Origin: an uncultured SAR86 cluster bacterium
GTDB taxonomy: Bacteria; Pseudomonadota; Gammaproteobacteria; Magnimaribacterales; AG-339-G14
NCBI GenBank assembly: GCA_902525735.1
Contig: CABZIF010000006.1
Span: 24,601 to 88,600, forward strand
Reading direction: 5' to 3'
Length of the DNA stretch: 64,000 nucleotides
Part shown: positions 52,970 to 61,940 of the stretch, piece by piece
Layout of the letters: each line of letters begins with the position of its first letter
Position numbering within the stretch: position 1 is the first letter of the stretch
The notes under the pieces: model-generated
Told to the model about the DNA's origin: nothing
Databases searched by the model: none
What the model saw: only the letters and a program-made list of their open reading frames with translations
Position numbers and translations under genes: made by a program

Positions 52970-55711
52970 TTAATGTGCTTCGCCCCAATTTTCAGCAATG
53001 CCGCTCTCAACTTCCAAAGGCACGCTCAGTTTGGCTGCCTTCGACATAATTTCTGAAATTTTTGTTGCCACCGAATCAGCCTCCTTTGTGGCCACTTCTA
53101 AAATAACTTCATCATGCACCTGCAAAATCATTTTTGCTTTTATCTTTTCTTTTTCCAACCATTCTTGAATATTGATCATGGCAATCTTCATAATATCTGC
53201 TGCCGTACCTTGCATCGGGGCATTAATTGCTGCTCTTTCTGCCGCTTGTCTCGTTCTACCACTATGAATGCCTGGTAAATATAGCCTGCGTCCAAATAAG
53301 GTTTCGACAAAGCCTTTTTCTCGAGCGATTTCTTTGGTTTGTTCCATATACAGCTTCACACCTGGATATTTAGCAAAGTAAGAGTCGATATATTCTTGTG
53401 CCATATTCCTAGGGATGCCCAAAGCTTTGCCCAAGCCAAAAGCAGACATGCCGTAGATAAGACCAAAGTTAATGGCTTTGGCGCTGCGTCTGTCTTCTTC
53501 AGAGGCGGCCTCCCCAGGATTTCCAAAGACTTCTGCAGCTGTCGCTGAGTGAATGTCTTCTCCATTTTGAAATGCCGAAATCATTCCTTTGTCTTTAGAA
53601 AGATGAGCCATAATTCTTAATTCAATTTGCGAGTAATCAATTGATAAAAGTTTTTGTCCCTTAGGCGCCACGAAAGCATTACGAATCATTCGTCCCTCTT
53701 CGGTTTTAATGGGAATATTTTGCAAGTTTGGATCTGCTGAAGATAATCTTCCGGTTGTTGTAACAGCTTGTAGATAAGAAGTGTGTATGCGGCCTGTCTT
53801 TGGTGAAATCTGCTCCGGTAAACTATCGGTATAAGTATTTTTAAGTTTTGCTAGTGTTCTATGTTCCAACAAAATTTTGGGAAGTTCATAGTCTCTTGCT
53901 AGGTCTTGCAGTACCGATTCATCAGTAGATGGCTGACCGCCTGGCGTTTTCTTCATCACCGGCATGTTCATTTCCTCAAAAAATATTTCTCGTAGATCTT
54001 TGGTAGATGCCAAATTGAATTCTTTACCAGCTTCACTAAAAGCTTTTTCTTCCAAACCGCTGATGCGTTGTCCTAAATTGTTGGATTGAATTCTCAGAAC
54101 TTCTGGATCGATCAAAGCCCCATTTTGCTCAACCTCTGATAAGACTTTTATCATCGGCAGATCAATTTCAGACAGCACTTTTTCTAACTCGGGTTTTTGT
54201 GAAAGCTTTTCTTTTAATAATTCGTAACAACGAAAAGTAATGTCAGCATCTTCTGCAGCATAATGACTGCCACTCTCTAAATTCACTTGGTTAAATGTGA
54301 TTTGTTTGACACCTTTGCCGGCAACTTCTTCATAAGTAGTCGTCTCATAATTTAAATAAAACTTAGCCATCGCATCTAAATTATGTCGAGTTGCAGTTGA
54401 ATCAAGGACATAGGACATCAGCATGCTGTCGCTGCCAATATTATTTAATTCCAGACCGTGTTGAGCCAGAACATTACGATCAAACTTTATGTGTTGACCA
54501 ACCACTGGTACTTTTTCTAATAGAGGTTTTAATTTTTCGATCACCAGTTTTTTTGAAAGTTGTTTGGGGGCACCTTCATAGTCGTGCTGGATAGGAATAT
54601 AAGCCGCTTCGCCAGCTTTGGCTGAAACAGAAATTCCCACTAGATTAGCCACAGTAAAATCAAGCCCATCGGTTTCGGTATCGAGGGCTAGTATTTTTGC
54701 TTTGGATAATTTTTTTATCAAAGCATCAAGATCTTTCTCCGTTAAAATACAATGATATTTCGAATCGACAGCTTTTGGTGGAACATGCTCTTCTGTTGAT
54801 GGTGCGACGTATTCTTTTTTTGTTGTCTTGGTTTTCTCTTTTGTAGTAGCACTTTTAATTAGAGTTTTAAATTCTAAGTCAGTGAAAAGCTTGTGTAATT
54901 GATCGGTATCTCTTTTGCCAACTTTCAAATCATTGATGCCAAAATCCAATTCCACATCTTTTTTTATGGTTGTGAGTTGCTGAGAAAGTTTCAATTGTTC
55001 AATGCCTTCACGCAGATATTCACCAACCTTGCCTGAAATTTCTTCAGCATTGGCAATGATATTCTCAACGGTTTCGTATTTAGTCAGCCAGTTCACCGCT
55101 GTTTTAGGGCCGACTTTTTGAACGCCTGGAATATTATCTGAAGTATCGCCAACCAGTGCTAAATAGTCGATGATTTGATTTGGTTTGACACCAAACTTCT
55201 TCATAACGCCCGCTTCATCCAAAACTTCGTTGCTCATGGTATTAACCAAACGAATATTTTTAGTAACCAATTGGGCAAGATCTTTATCGCCCGTCGAAAC
55301 CACCGTCTTGATACCTTCTGCTTCTGCTTGGGTAGCCAATGTACCAATCACATCATCCGCCTCGACATTATCAACAACAAAAATCTTTAGGCCCAAAGCT
55401 TCGCAGATGTCATAAATAGGTTGGATTTGTGGACGCAAATCATCTGGCATCGGCGGTCGGTTGGCTTTGTACTGATCGTACATATCGTGTCGGAAGGTGC
55501 TGCCTTTTGCATCAAAGATCATGCCCACTGGGCTATTTGGGTGATCTTCTAAAATTCGCATCACCATAGTGGTGACGCCTCTGACTGCGCCTGTTGGTTG
55601 ACCGGTCGAAGTCGAAAGCGGTGGCAAAGCATGATAAGCACGATATACATAAGATGAACCATCCACCAAAATGATGGAGTCGTTGTCTGAAGTGCTTTCT
55701 GGTTTGACCAT
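52970..55711 (-). CDS. polA: DNA polymerase I
   Basis: ILVDGSSYVYRAYHALPPL; FRHDMYDQYKANRPPMPDDL; LSIDYSQIELRIMAHLSKD; INFGLIYGMSAFGL; LQVHDEVILEV; 913 aa. Confidence 0.98.
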   Translation of the reverse strand: MVKPESTSDNDSIILVDGSSYVYRAYHALPPLSTSTGQPTGAVRGVTTMVMRILEDHPNSPVGMIFDAKGSTFRHDMYDQYKANRPPMPDDLRPQIQPIYDICEALGLKIFVVDNVEADDVIGTLATQAEAEGIKTVVSTGDKDLAQLVTKNIRLVNTMSNEVLDEAGVMKKFGVKPNQIIDYLALVGDTSDNIPGVQKVGPKTAVNWLTKYETVENIIANAEEISGKVGEYLREGIEQLKLSQQLTTIKKDVELDFGINDLKVGKRDTDQLHKLFTDLEFKTLIKSATTKEKTKTTKKEYVAPSTEEHVPPKAVDSKYHCILTEKDLDALIKKLSKAKILALDTETDGLDFTVANLVGISVSAKAGEAAYIPIQHDYEGAPKQLSKKLVIEKLKPLLEKVPVVGQHIKFDRNVLAQHGLELNNIGSDSMLMSYVLDSTATRHNLDAMAKFYLNYETTTYEEVAGKGVKQITFNQVNLESGSHYAAEDADITFRCYELLKEKLSQKPELEKVLSEIDLPMIKVLSEVEQNGALIDPEVLRIQSNNLGQRISGLEEKAFSEAGKEFNLASTKDLREIFFEEMNMPVMKKTPGGQPSTDESVLQDLARDYELPKILLEHRTLAKLKNTYTDSLPEQISPKTGRIHTSYLQAVTTTGRLSSADPNLQNIPIKTEEGRMIRNAFVAPKGQKLLSIDYSQIELRIMAHLSKDKGMISAFQNGEDIHSATAAEVFGNPGEAASEEDRRSAKAINFGLIYGMSAFGLGKALGIPRNMAQEYIDSYFAKYPGVKLYMEQTKEIAREKGFVETLFGRRLYLPGIHSGRTRQAAERAAINAPMQGTAADIMKIAMINIQEWLEKEKIKAKMILQVHDEVILEVATKEADSVATKISEIMSKAAKLSVPLEVESGIAENWGEAH

Positions 55712-55764
55712 GAATACTTTAGTTTAATGGTTAGATATAATTACTGTAAGAGTTTTTTTAAACA

Positions 55765-56238
55765 ATGAGAATCGCCCTAACTTTGATATTGGTTTTTTGT
55801 CTGGCCCTTCTAGGTACTGCCTACTATATGGAATATGCGTTGGGTCTAAAGCCATGTCCGATGTGCATCATACAAAGAATCGCTGTTGCTCTTGCTGGCT
55901 TGGCAGCTCTCATTGGACTGATTCACAATCAATATCCAAAAGTTTATTTTGGACTCACCGCATTTTTCAGTGCAGGCGGTGCAGCCTCTGCCAGTCGACA
56001 TCTATACTTACAATCTTTGCCAGCAGATCAAGTACCGACTTGTGGTCCGGACCTCGCTTATTTAATTGATAAGTCCTATTTTGCTGATGCTTTGAGTATG
56101 TTATTTATCGGCGACGGTAATTGTGCCGAAGTTATGTGGAGTCTTTTGGGCATTTCTATTCCTGGCTGGGTATTAATTTGCTGTGGTTTAATTTTAATAT
56201 CATCTTCCTACCCAATATTGATTTCAAAAAAAATTTAA
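55765..56238 (+). CDS. dsbB: Disulfide bond formation protein DsbB
   Basis: YYMEYALGLKPCPMCIIQRIAVALAGLAALIG; SRHLYLQSLPADQVPTCGPDL; GNCAEVMWSLLGISIPGW. Confidence 0.93.
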   Translation: MRIALTLILVFCLALLGTAYYMEYALGLKPCPMCIIQRIAVALAGLAALIGLIHNQYPKVYFGLTAFFSAGGAASASRHLYLQSLPADQVPTCGPDLAYLIDKSYFADALSMLFIGDGNCAEVMWSLLGISIPGWVLICCGLILISSSYPILISKKI

Positions 56239-56254
56239 AAGAGATTTAAATATT

Positions 56255-56440
56255 TTACTTCTTTTTTTTATTTCTAATACTGGGACCAACAATAACGGTT
56301 GGCGGTTCTTGATAGATTGGGTGATCATCAGGCAAGATTTTTATATTATACTTTTTGGCAAGAGCTTCAAGAGTCTCTTGAGTGATCTCCTTGTCCATAT
56401 CTATTTCTACTTCTTTATCTTTGTCTTCTTTTTTAGTCAT
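56255..56440 (-). CDS. Small charged hypothetical protein
   Basis: 61 aa, MTKKEDKDKEVEIDMDKEITQETLEALAKKYNIKILPDDHPIYQEPPTVIVGPSIRNKKKK; 1 bp from the upstream gene's stop. Confidence 0.6.
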   Translation of the reverse strand: MTKKEDKDKEVEIDMDKEITQETLEALAKKYNIKILPDDHPIYQEPPTVIVGPSIRNKKKK

Positions 56441-56441
56441 T

Positions 56442-56696
56442 TTATCTAGGTATTAAGGTTTGGTTAGCTGAAAAATTATCAGAATTTTTAAACGCCGTTC
56501 TTACCATGTATTTTCTAACCACAGACACAATAGTCAAAACCAAAGTCTGAATTGCAGAAATTAGAAAAGCATTGCTCATGCCCATATTCATCATCAAAGC
56601 CAAAGTTCCGAAAGAAGTAATCCAGGCAATTGGCATCGCAATTGAAGTGTCTATCATAGACTCACGAAGTGTTTTTTTATCTAATTTTTTAATCAT
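56442..56696 (-). CDS. Small membrane protein (two predicted TMs)
   Basis: SMIDTSIAMPIAWITSFGTLALMMNMGMSNAFLISAIQTLVLTIVSVVRKYMVRTAF. Confidence 0.65.
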   Translation of the reverse strand: MIKKLDKKTLRESMIDTSIAMPIAWITSFGTLALMMNMGMSNAFLISAIQTLVLTIVSVVRKYMVRTAFKNSDNFSANQTLIPR

Positions 56697-56733
56697 ATTT
56701 ATTTTTAAAAAGCTGCGTATTATAGTTATATGA

Positions 56734-56752
56734 AGCGACAGATTATGTCGCT
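56734..56752. promoter_or_regulatory. Perfect inverted repeat, candidate operator upstream of the WYL gene
   Basis: AGCGACA-GATTA-TGTCGCT just 3' of a TATTATAGTTATAT -10-like stretch, 35 bp upstream of the ATG at 56788. Confidence 0.6.
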
Positions 56753-56787
56753 ATGAAAAGATAAAATTTAATAATTAAGAGAGAACT

Positions 56788-57789
56788 ATGAGTAATCCTA
56801 CCTTGAGACAAATATCCATGTTGGAGCTAATTCCTCGAGCACCGAGAAAAACTTATGCCAAGAAATTAAAAGCGCAATTGAGCGATCGAGGATATGACGT
56901 AGACGAACGAACCATACAAAGAGATTTGGTTTCTTTGGAACGAGTTTTGCCATTGATATGTGACGCACGAGACAAACCGTATGGCTGGTCTTGGGCTGAA
57001 ACTGGACTTGGAATTCAAGCACCTGCGATGGATCCCATTGAAGCCCTGACTATGTCTTTGGCCCATCAATATTTAGAACCTTTAATGCCTTCGGCCAGCT
57101 TCAATAGAATCAATATTTTCTTTAAAAGAGCAAACGAAACATTAAAAGAGAGTAGTCCAAAGTTAATCAATCGTTGGCGTAATAGGGTGCGAGTCTTGCC
57201 AGAGCTTTTGAGATTTAAAAAACCCAAATTAAACAAAGATGTTGAACAAGCTCTTTATAAAGCTGCATTTGAAGGCCTGCAAATAAAGGCTTTGTACCGT
57301 AAGAGAGGAGAATCTCAATCAAGCTTGAGATTGATTCATCCCATGGGTTTGGTTATGAAAGGCAGTATTAATTACTTAATTTGCATGATGGATGAAGATC
57401 CTGATCAACCTCGTTATCTGCCACTGCATAGATTTGAAAGGGTAGAAATTTTAGATTTGCCTGTGCACGAACCTAAAAACTTTAATTTAGACGAATTCAC
57501 GCATACCAATAATTTGAGTTACGAATATTCAAAAAACCTTTATACCTTCAAAGCGCTTTTTGATTACACAGCGGCTGCACATTTGATTGAAACTCCTTTA
57601 AATAGTTCTCAGAAAACGAAACGGTTAGAAGATGGACGATTGCTAGTTTCTGCGCGCATGACTGACACTCTGCAATTTGAGCAATGGCTCATGAGTTTTG
57701 GGTCGGACGTTGAAGTTCTTGCTCCTGGCAAGTTAAGAAATAAATTTAAAATACTGGCAAAAGAGTTAATAAAAAAATATGATGATTAG
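56788..57789 (+). CDS. WYL-domain transcriptional regulator with N-terminal wHTH
   Basis: RQISMLELIPRAPRKTYAKKLKAQLSDRGYDVDERTIQRDLVSLERVLPL HTH; central domain IKALYRKRGESQSSLRLIHPMGLVMKGSINYLICMMDEDPDQPRYLPLHRFERVEIL; C-terminal WCX-like part. Confidence 0.9.
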   Translation: MSNPTLRQISMLELIPRAPRKTYAKKLKAQLSDRGYDVDERTIQRDLVSLERVLPLICDARDKPYGWSWAETGLGIQAPAMDPIEALTMSLAHQYLEPLMPSASFNRINIFFKRANETLKESSPKLINRWRNRVRVLPELLRFKKPKLNKDVEQALYKAAFEGLQIKALYRKRGESQSSLRLIHPMGLVMKGSINYLICMMDEDPDQPRYLPLHRFERVEILDLPVHEPKNFNLDEFTHTNNLSYEYSKNLYTFKALFDYTAAAHLIETPLNSSQKTKRLEDGRLLVSARMTDTLQFEQWLMSFGSDVEVLAPGKLRNKFKILAKELIKKYDD

Positions 57790-57792
57790 AGG

Positions 57793-58695
57793 ATGACCAT
57801 AGATAATTTTTTAATTCTTTTTGTTGTTTTTTTATTAGCAGTAATAATTGTATTTCTTTTTTTAATTTTTTTTGATTTTAAAAATTCTAATAAAAATTCC
57901 ATCGACAAAGATCATAACTTTAATAATAAAATAGATTTACTTTCGAGCGAAATGTCTGAGATAGAAAGTAAACTAATCTCAGTAACTACCCCAATTAACG
58001 AGCTAAATAGATTTCTAGGTGGTAGCGTCTCCGCTGGTCGTTTGGGCGAGTGGAATCTTGAGTCCATAGTAAAAGATATAATGCCTTCTTCAAGTTATGA
58101 ATTTCAAAAAATAATAAATCCAGAAACAACTGAACAGGTAGATTGTGCAATCTTTAGTGCCGATGGTCTAATTATTCCAATAGACTCAAAACTTTATTCG
58201 GGACAGTTTAAAAACTATCAAGCTACTTCTAAAAAATCTGAGCAAGAAAAAATATTAAAAGGCTTAAGAACTTCGATTTTAAAAGATGCGGATGAAATAT
58301 CTCAAAAATATATCAGACAAAATACTACAACTAATTACGCAATTCTCTATATAGCTTCTGAAAAAATGAATGATTTAGTCGACTCAATCGAAGATCTTCG
58401 TCAAGAATGTCTTTCTGAAAAAAAGGTTCTTATTCAAGGTCCTAATACCATGGCTGCTTTTTTAGACACAATTAAAATAGGCCACCATTATTTAAATTTG
58501 AATGAGACAGCTGAAAAAGTTGCCGAAATTGTTAGAAAAGTTAATAAGCAATTTAAAGCTTTTGATGAAAGCACAATTAATGTCAAGAAGAAGTTGGAGG
58601 CGTCAGTAAAAGAAGTCGATGAATTGCAAACCCGTATAAATGTTCTAGGAAGAGAATTAGATCGAGGAGCAGAAGAAATAAAAGCCAATAAATAA
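57793..58695 (+). CDS. RmuC-family protein (membrane-anchored PD-(D/E)XK-type nuclease-like)
   Basis: N-terminal TM; GGSVSAGRLGEWNLESIVKDIMPSSSYEFQ; EQVDCAIFSADGLIIPIDSKLYSGQF (D...DSK); NYAILYIASEKMNDLV; IQGPNTMAAFLDTIKIGHHYLNLNETAEKVAEIVRKV. Confidence 0.88.
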   Translation: MTIDNFLILFVVFLLAVIIVFLFLIFFDFKNSNKNSIDKDHNFNNKIDLLSSEMSEIESKLISVTTPINELNRFLGGSVSAGRLGEWNLESIVKDIMPSSSYEFQKIINPETTEQVDCAIFSADGLIIPIDSKLYSGQFKNYQATSKKSEQEKILKGLRTSILKDADEISQKYIRQNTTTNYAILYIASEKMNDLVDSIEDLRQECLSEKKVLIQGPNTMAAFLDTIKIGHHYLNLNETAEKVAEIVRKVNKQFKAFDESTINVKKKLEASVKEVDELQTRINVLGRELDRGAEEIKANK

Positions 58696-58754
58696 TAAAA
58701 TTATCAACCTATTTCTCCTGGATTATATACCCGAGAGATGAGAAAATTGATTCA

Positions 58755-60002
58755 TTGAAAGAAAAAAAGAAATTTATAGACTTATTTGCTGGTTGTGGAG
58801 GTTTATCTTTAGGATTAGAAGAAGCTGGGTTTCAGCCAGTATACGTAAACGAATTAAACAGAGATGCGTTAGAAACTTACTTATTAAATAGAGATGAAAT
58901 ATATCCTTATTTAAGAGATAACAAATTTCATTCTCGAGATATAAAAAAATGTATTAATGAAGAGTTTTTTAAAAATTTAAAATTTAACTTAGTTGCAAAG
59001 TTTGGGTCGGAAAAAATTGATCTAGTTTGTGGCGGGCCTCCTTGCCAAGGCTTCTCCAGACTAGGAATAAGAAGATCTTATTCTGTAGACAAAGAACAGC
59101 TTCCTTCAAATCTTTTATATCAAGATATGTCTTTTTTTATTCATAAAATGCAACCAAAAATTTTTTTATTTGAAAATGTAGAAGGCCTATTGACTGCAAA
59201 ATGGAACCAGTCTGGTTTGAAGGGAGAAATTTTTAAAGATGTTTTAAAAACTTTTGAAAACCTAAAGGGTTATGAAGTTAAATATAAATTGATTTACTCC
59301 AAAGACTATGGAGTTCCTCAAAATAGGCCAAGAGTATTCATTATTGGATTCAAGTCAGAAATTATAAAAAACAAAATTGAAGAAACTGATGCTGTTAAAG
59401 CTGGCTTTTTTCCTCAAGAAACAAGAGATTATCCTCACTTAAAAAACGTACTTTCTGACTTAATAGACAATAATTTTAGTTATGGACAAAAAACAGAATT
59501 TTATCCTAATAATGCCAAAACAGAATGGCAAAAAAAAATAAGAACAAAAAAAAATGGTTCTATCTTTTTAAAGAACGATGCTCTTTCAGAGCATGAATAT
59601 AGTAATCATAGCCTTAAGACTCGGGCTAAATTTAATTCATTAATTTTGAATAAAGGAGATATTTCAGAAAATTTTAAAACAAAAAAATTTGCTCAAAGAG
59701 TATTGCCAAAAAAGTGGGGCAGCAAAGGGCCTAATATAACTATTACGTCTATGCCAGATGATTTTATTCATTATGAGCAAGCTAGAGCTCCCTCTGTCAG
59801 AGAATGTGCAAGAATTCAAACTTTTCCAGATTGGTATGAATTCTCTGGGAAACGAACTACTGGAGGAATAAGAAGAGCCGGAAATCCAAAAAAAAATAAC
59901 TTTGAAAGAGAGGTTCCAAAATTCACTCAAATTGGTAATGCCGTTCCAGTAAAACTAGCTTTTGAGATTGGTAAGCACTTCCTAAAAGTTTTAGAGATCT
60001 AA
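58755..60002 (+). CDS. C5-cytosine DNA methyltransferase (DrmMII candidate; TTG start)
   Basis: FIDLFAGCGGLSLGLEEAGFQPVYVNELNRDALETY; DLVCGGPPCQGFSRLG; FLFENVEGLL; YGVPQNRPRVFIIGF; ARAPSVRECARIQTFPDWYEF; TQIGNAVPVKLA. Confidence 0.95.
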   Translation: MKEKKKFIDLFAGCGGLSLGLEEAGFQPVYVNELNRDALETYLLNRDEIYPYLRDNKFHSRDIKKCINEEFFKNLKFNLVAKFGSEKIDLVCGGPPCQGFSRLGIRRSYSVDKEQLPSNLLYQDMSFFIHKMQPKIFLFENVEGLLTAKWNQSGLKGEIFKDVLKTFENLKGYEVKYKLIYSKDYGVPQNRPRVFIIGFKSEIIKNKIEETDAVKAGFFPQETRDYPHLKNVLSDLIDNNFSYGQKTEFYPNNAKTEWQKKIRTKKNGSIFLKNDALSEHEYSNHSLKTRAKFNSLILNKGDISENFKTKKFAQRVLPKKWGSKGPNITITSMPDDFIHYEQARAPSVRECARIQTFPDWYEFSGKRTTGGIRRAGNPKKNNFEREVPKFTQIGNAVPVKLAFEIGKHFLKVLEI

Positions 60003-61940
60003 AAAGTATCCTTGGGCATCTGTTTCTGAACCAATTAAAGAATTTCTATCCAAAAGAATATTTTTGGGAAAAGTGCAACAAGCTAAATCAGGAACCATTA
60101 AACAAGCATGGCATGCTGCGAGGTTCATTCCGCCAAGTCCTTGTCCATCTGATTCAGAACATATAGGATCATTCGAGCAAAATCTCGAGTTTTCAATAGC
60201 ATTTTTCAATATTCCCTCAAACAATTCTGGCTTGATCGTTCTTACTAAGCCTCCAAGAGAGCCTGAAGAATCGGCAGAAGCTGTATAAATTAAAACACCT
60301 GCCATTTCTTTTTCTTTACTAAAATAAATCCTTTCCAATAATTCCGTAATACCGTATCCACATTCCATTGCTAGCTGCGTCATGAGCGCATGAGAAAAGG
60401 AGTGAATTAATACAAATCCTGCATCTAAAGATTCTGAGTCTTTAAGTTTTTCATACAAAAAAGAGTTCTTAGCATTATTTTTCAGGTTTTTTGTTATTTC
60501 GGAAATTTTTGAATTATTATTTAGCCAATTTTTAATTTTTTCATAACCAAAGTTAATGAAGATACCTTCTCCAGTAACTTCGCTGCAAGGTAAAAAATCG
60601 ACATTTTCTCTGGCGGGATTGAATTTTTCTTCTGGAGAAATTTTTCTAATGCTTTCTGCTTGACGTTCAAAGCCTATTAGAGCTGTAGCAGTTTTAACTT
60701 TTTTTATCTGGTGGAGACTTAAAAAGTACTTTTCTAAATCTAAATTTTTATATGAATCTAAAGCTATTGAATCAGACTTAAAATCTTCGTCATCTACACT
60801 GTTTTGTATCAAAGTTTGATATTCTTTGAATAAAAAATCTCGGTCTAATTCTTCTTGCTCTATAACCTCTTGGTCATCTTCTGTAAGTCTATTTATTTCC
60901 TCAATTATTAAATTTTTTGCCTCATCAATTTCTAAATCATATGACCCATGAAGATTCCCCATATCGAGGACTATTTCTATATCGCTAATTTCTCTTTCTC
61001 CATCAATAATCTTTTGAACGATATTGATAGTCGATTCATCATCAAGTATTTCATGTCTTACGCTGTAAGGATCAGGAACATAAATAGCACTTTTATGAAT
61101 TGGCAGGTAAATTTTTGATGCTCCTCTTGGCTGAACATCTAATAGTTCTTCGCATTGTTCATTTGGTGCAGTAGGACCCAGCCAAGGTTTTTCTCCTTTG
61201 CAGGAAAATATTTTATTTCCATTTTGATCAATAATTTTTTCTCTTTCTTCAAGCTGGCTTATGCCAGTGAGTGCTTTTGATTTTCCACAAACTTTACAAG
61301 TAATTCTAAGGCTAGAAAAACCTCCTCCCTGCCCATTATCATCAAGATATAAAGAAGGGTTGCTTGGTCCATGATTTTCATCATTTAACATTGCACAATT
61401 TTCATTGCAATTCGTTGCCATTAATTCTGGCCAAGGAATGTCTTGAATGTGTCCTTTTTGACAATAGGCAATAAAACGAACTGGTTCCGTTTTTGAGCCA
61501 TGACGATTTGTACTACTTGTACTACAAGGATTGCCTTTCTTCCAGTTCGGAAGATGGTTGTTATTACACCTTCTATTTCCCGCAGGACTATGTTTCATTA
61601 ATGCATTACAATTCATACAAACTGACCATTTAGGGAAAGTCGTAACTTCAATTTTTCCAGAAATATCATGCAGCGCTTCCTGCATTTGATCGTAAGCTAC
61701 TGGGGGTTCAATGAGTTTATTTATTCTTACCGCATTCACCCCTTCGTAATTTTTTAAAACCTTATTTAAATATTCAACAAACCTAAAATTATTTACTTTT
61801 AATTTTTGAATAGTTCTTGGGTTTAACTGCCATTCATCTACTGTTAGAGTCATTCCTGGAAATTCAACGTAGTCGTAAGTTGCTCCCACTCCAAAAGTTG
61901 TAACAACCTGAGATCTTCTTAAATCGCTTTTAAATGCCAT
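59991..61940 (-). CDS. DUF1998-domain, multi-Cys protein; DISARM DrmB-like
   Basis: Start set at MAFKSDLRRSQVVTTFGVGATYDYVE; Cys clusters CMNCNALM, CQKGH, CKVCGKS; LIHSFSHALMTQLAMECGYG; LGGMNLAACHACLMVPDLACCTFPKNILLDR. Confidence 0.83.
   Translation of the reverse strand: MAFKSDLRRSQVVTTFGVGATYDYVEFPGMTLTVDEWQLNPRTIQKLKVNNFRFVEYLNKVLKNYEGVNAVRINKLIEPPVAYDQMQEALHDISGKIEVTTFPKWSVCMNCNALMKHSPAGNRRCNNNHLPNWKKGNPCSTSSTNRHGSKTEPVRFIAYCQKGHIQDIPWPELMATNCNENCAMLNDENHGPSNPSLYLDDNGQGGGFSSLRITCKVCGKSKALTGISQLEEREKIIDQNGNKIFSCKGEKPWLGPTAPNEQCEELLDVQPRGASKIYLPIHKSAIYVPDPYSVRHEILDDESTINIVQKIIDGEREISDIEIVLDMGNLHGSYDLEIDEAKNLIIEEINRLTEDDQEVIEQEELDRDFLFKEYQTLIQNSVDDEDFKSDSIALDSYKNLDLEKYFLSLHQIKKVKTATALIGFERQAESIRKISPEEKFNPARENVDFLPCSEVTGEGIFINFGYEKIKNWLNNNSKISEITKNLKNNAKNSFLYEKLKDSESLDAGFVLIHSFSHALMTQLAMECGYGITELLERIYFSKEKEMAGVLIYTASADSSGSLGGLVRTIKPELFEGILKNAIENSRFCSNDPICSESDGQGLGGMNLAACHACLMVPDLACCTFPKNILLDRNSLIGSETDAQGYFLDL

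Noticed and set aside
55175-55415. Plus-strand ORFs antisense to polA
   Set aside because: Overlapping frames inside the polA coding region with no domain or RBS support.
55797-56069. 90-aa ORF overlapping dsbB in another frame
   Set aside because: DsbB frame is clearly the coding one (CPMC, conserved TMs).
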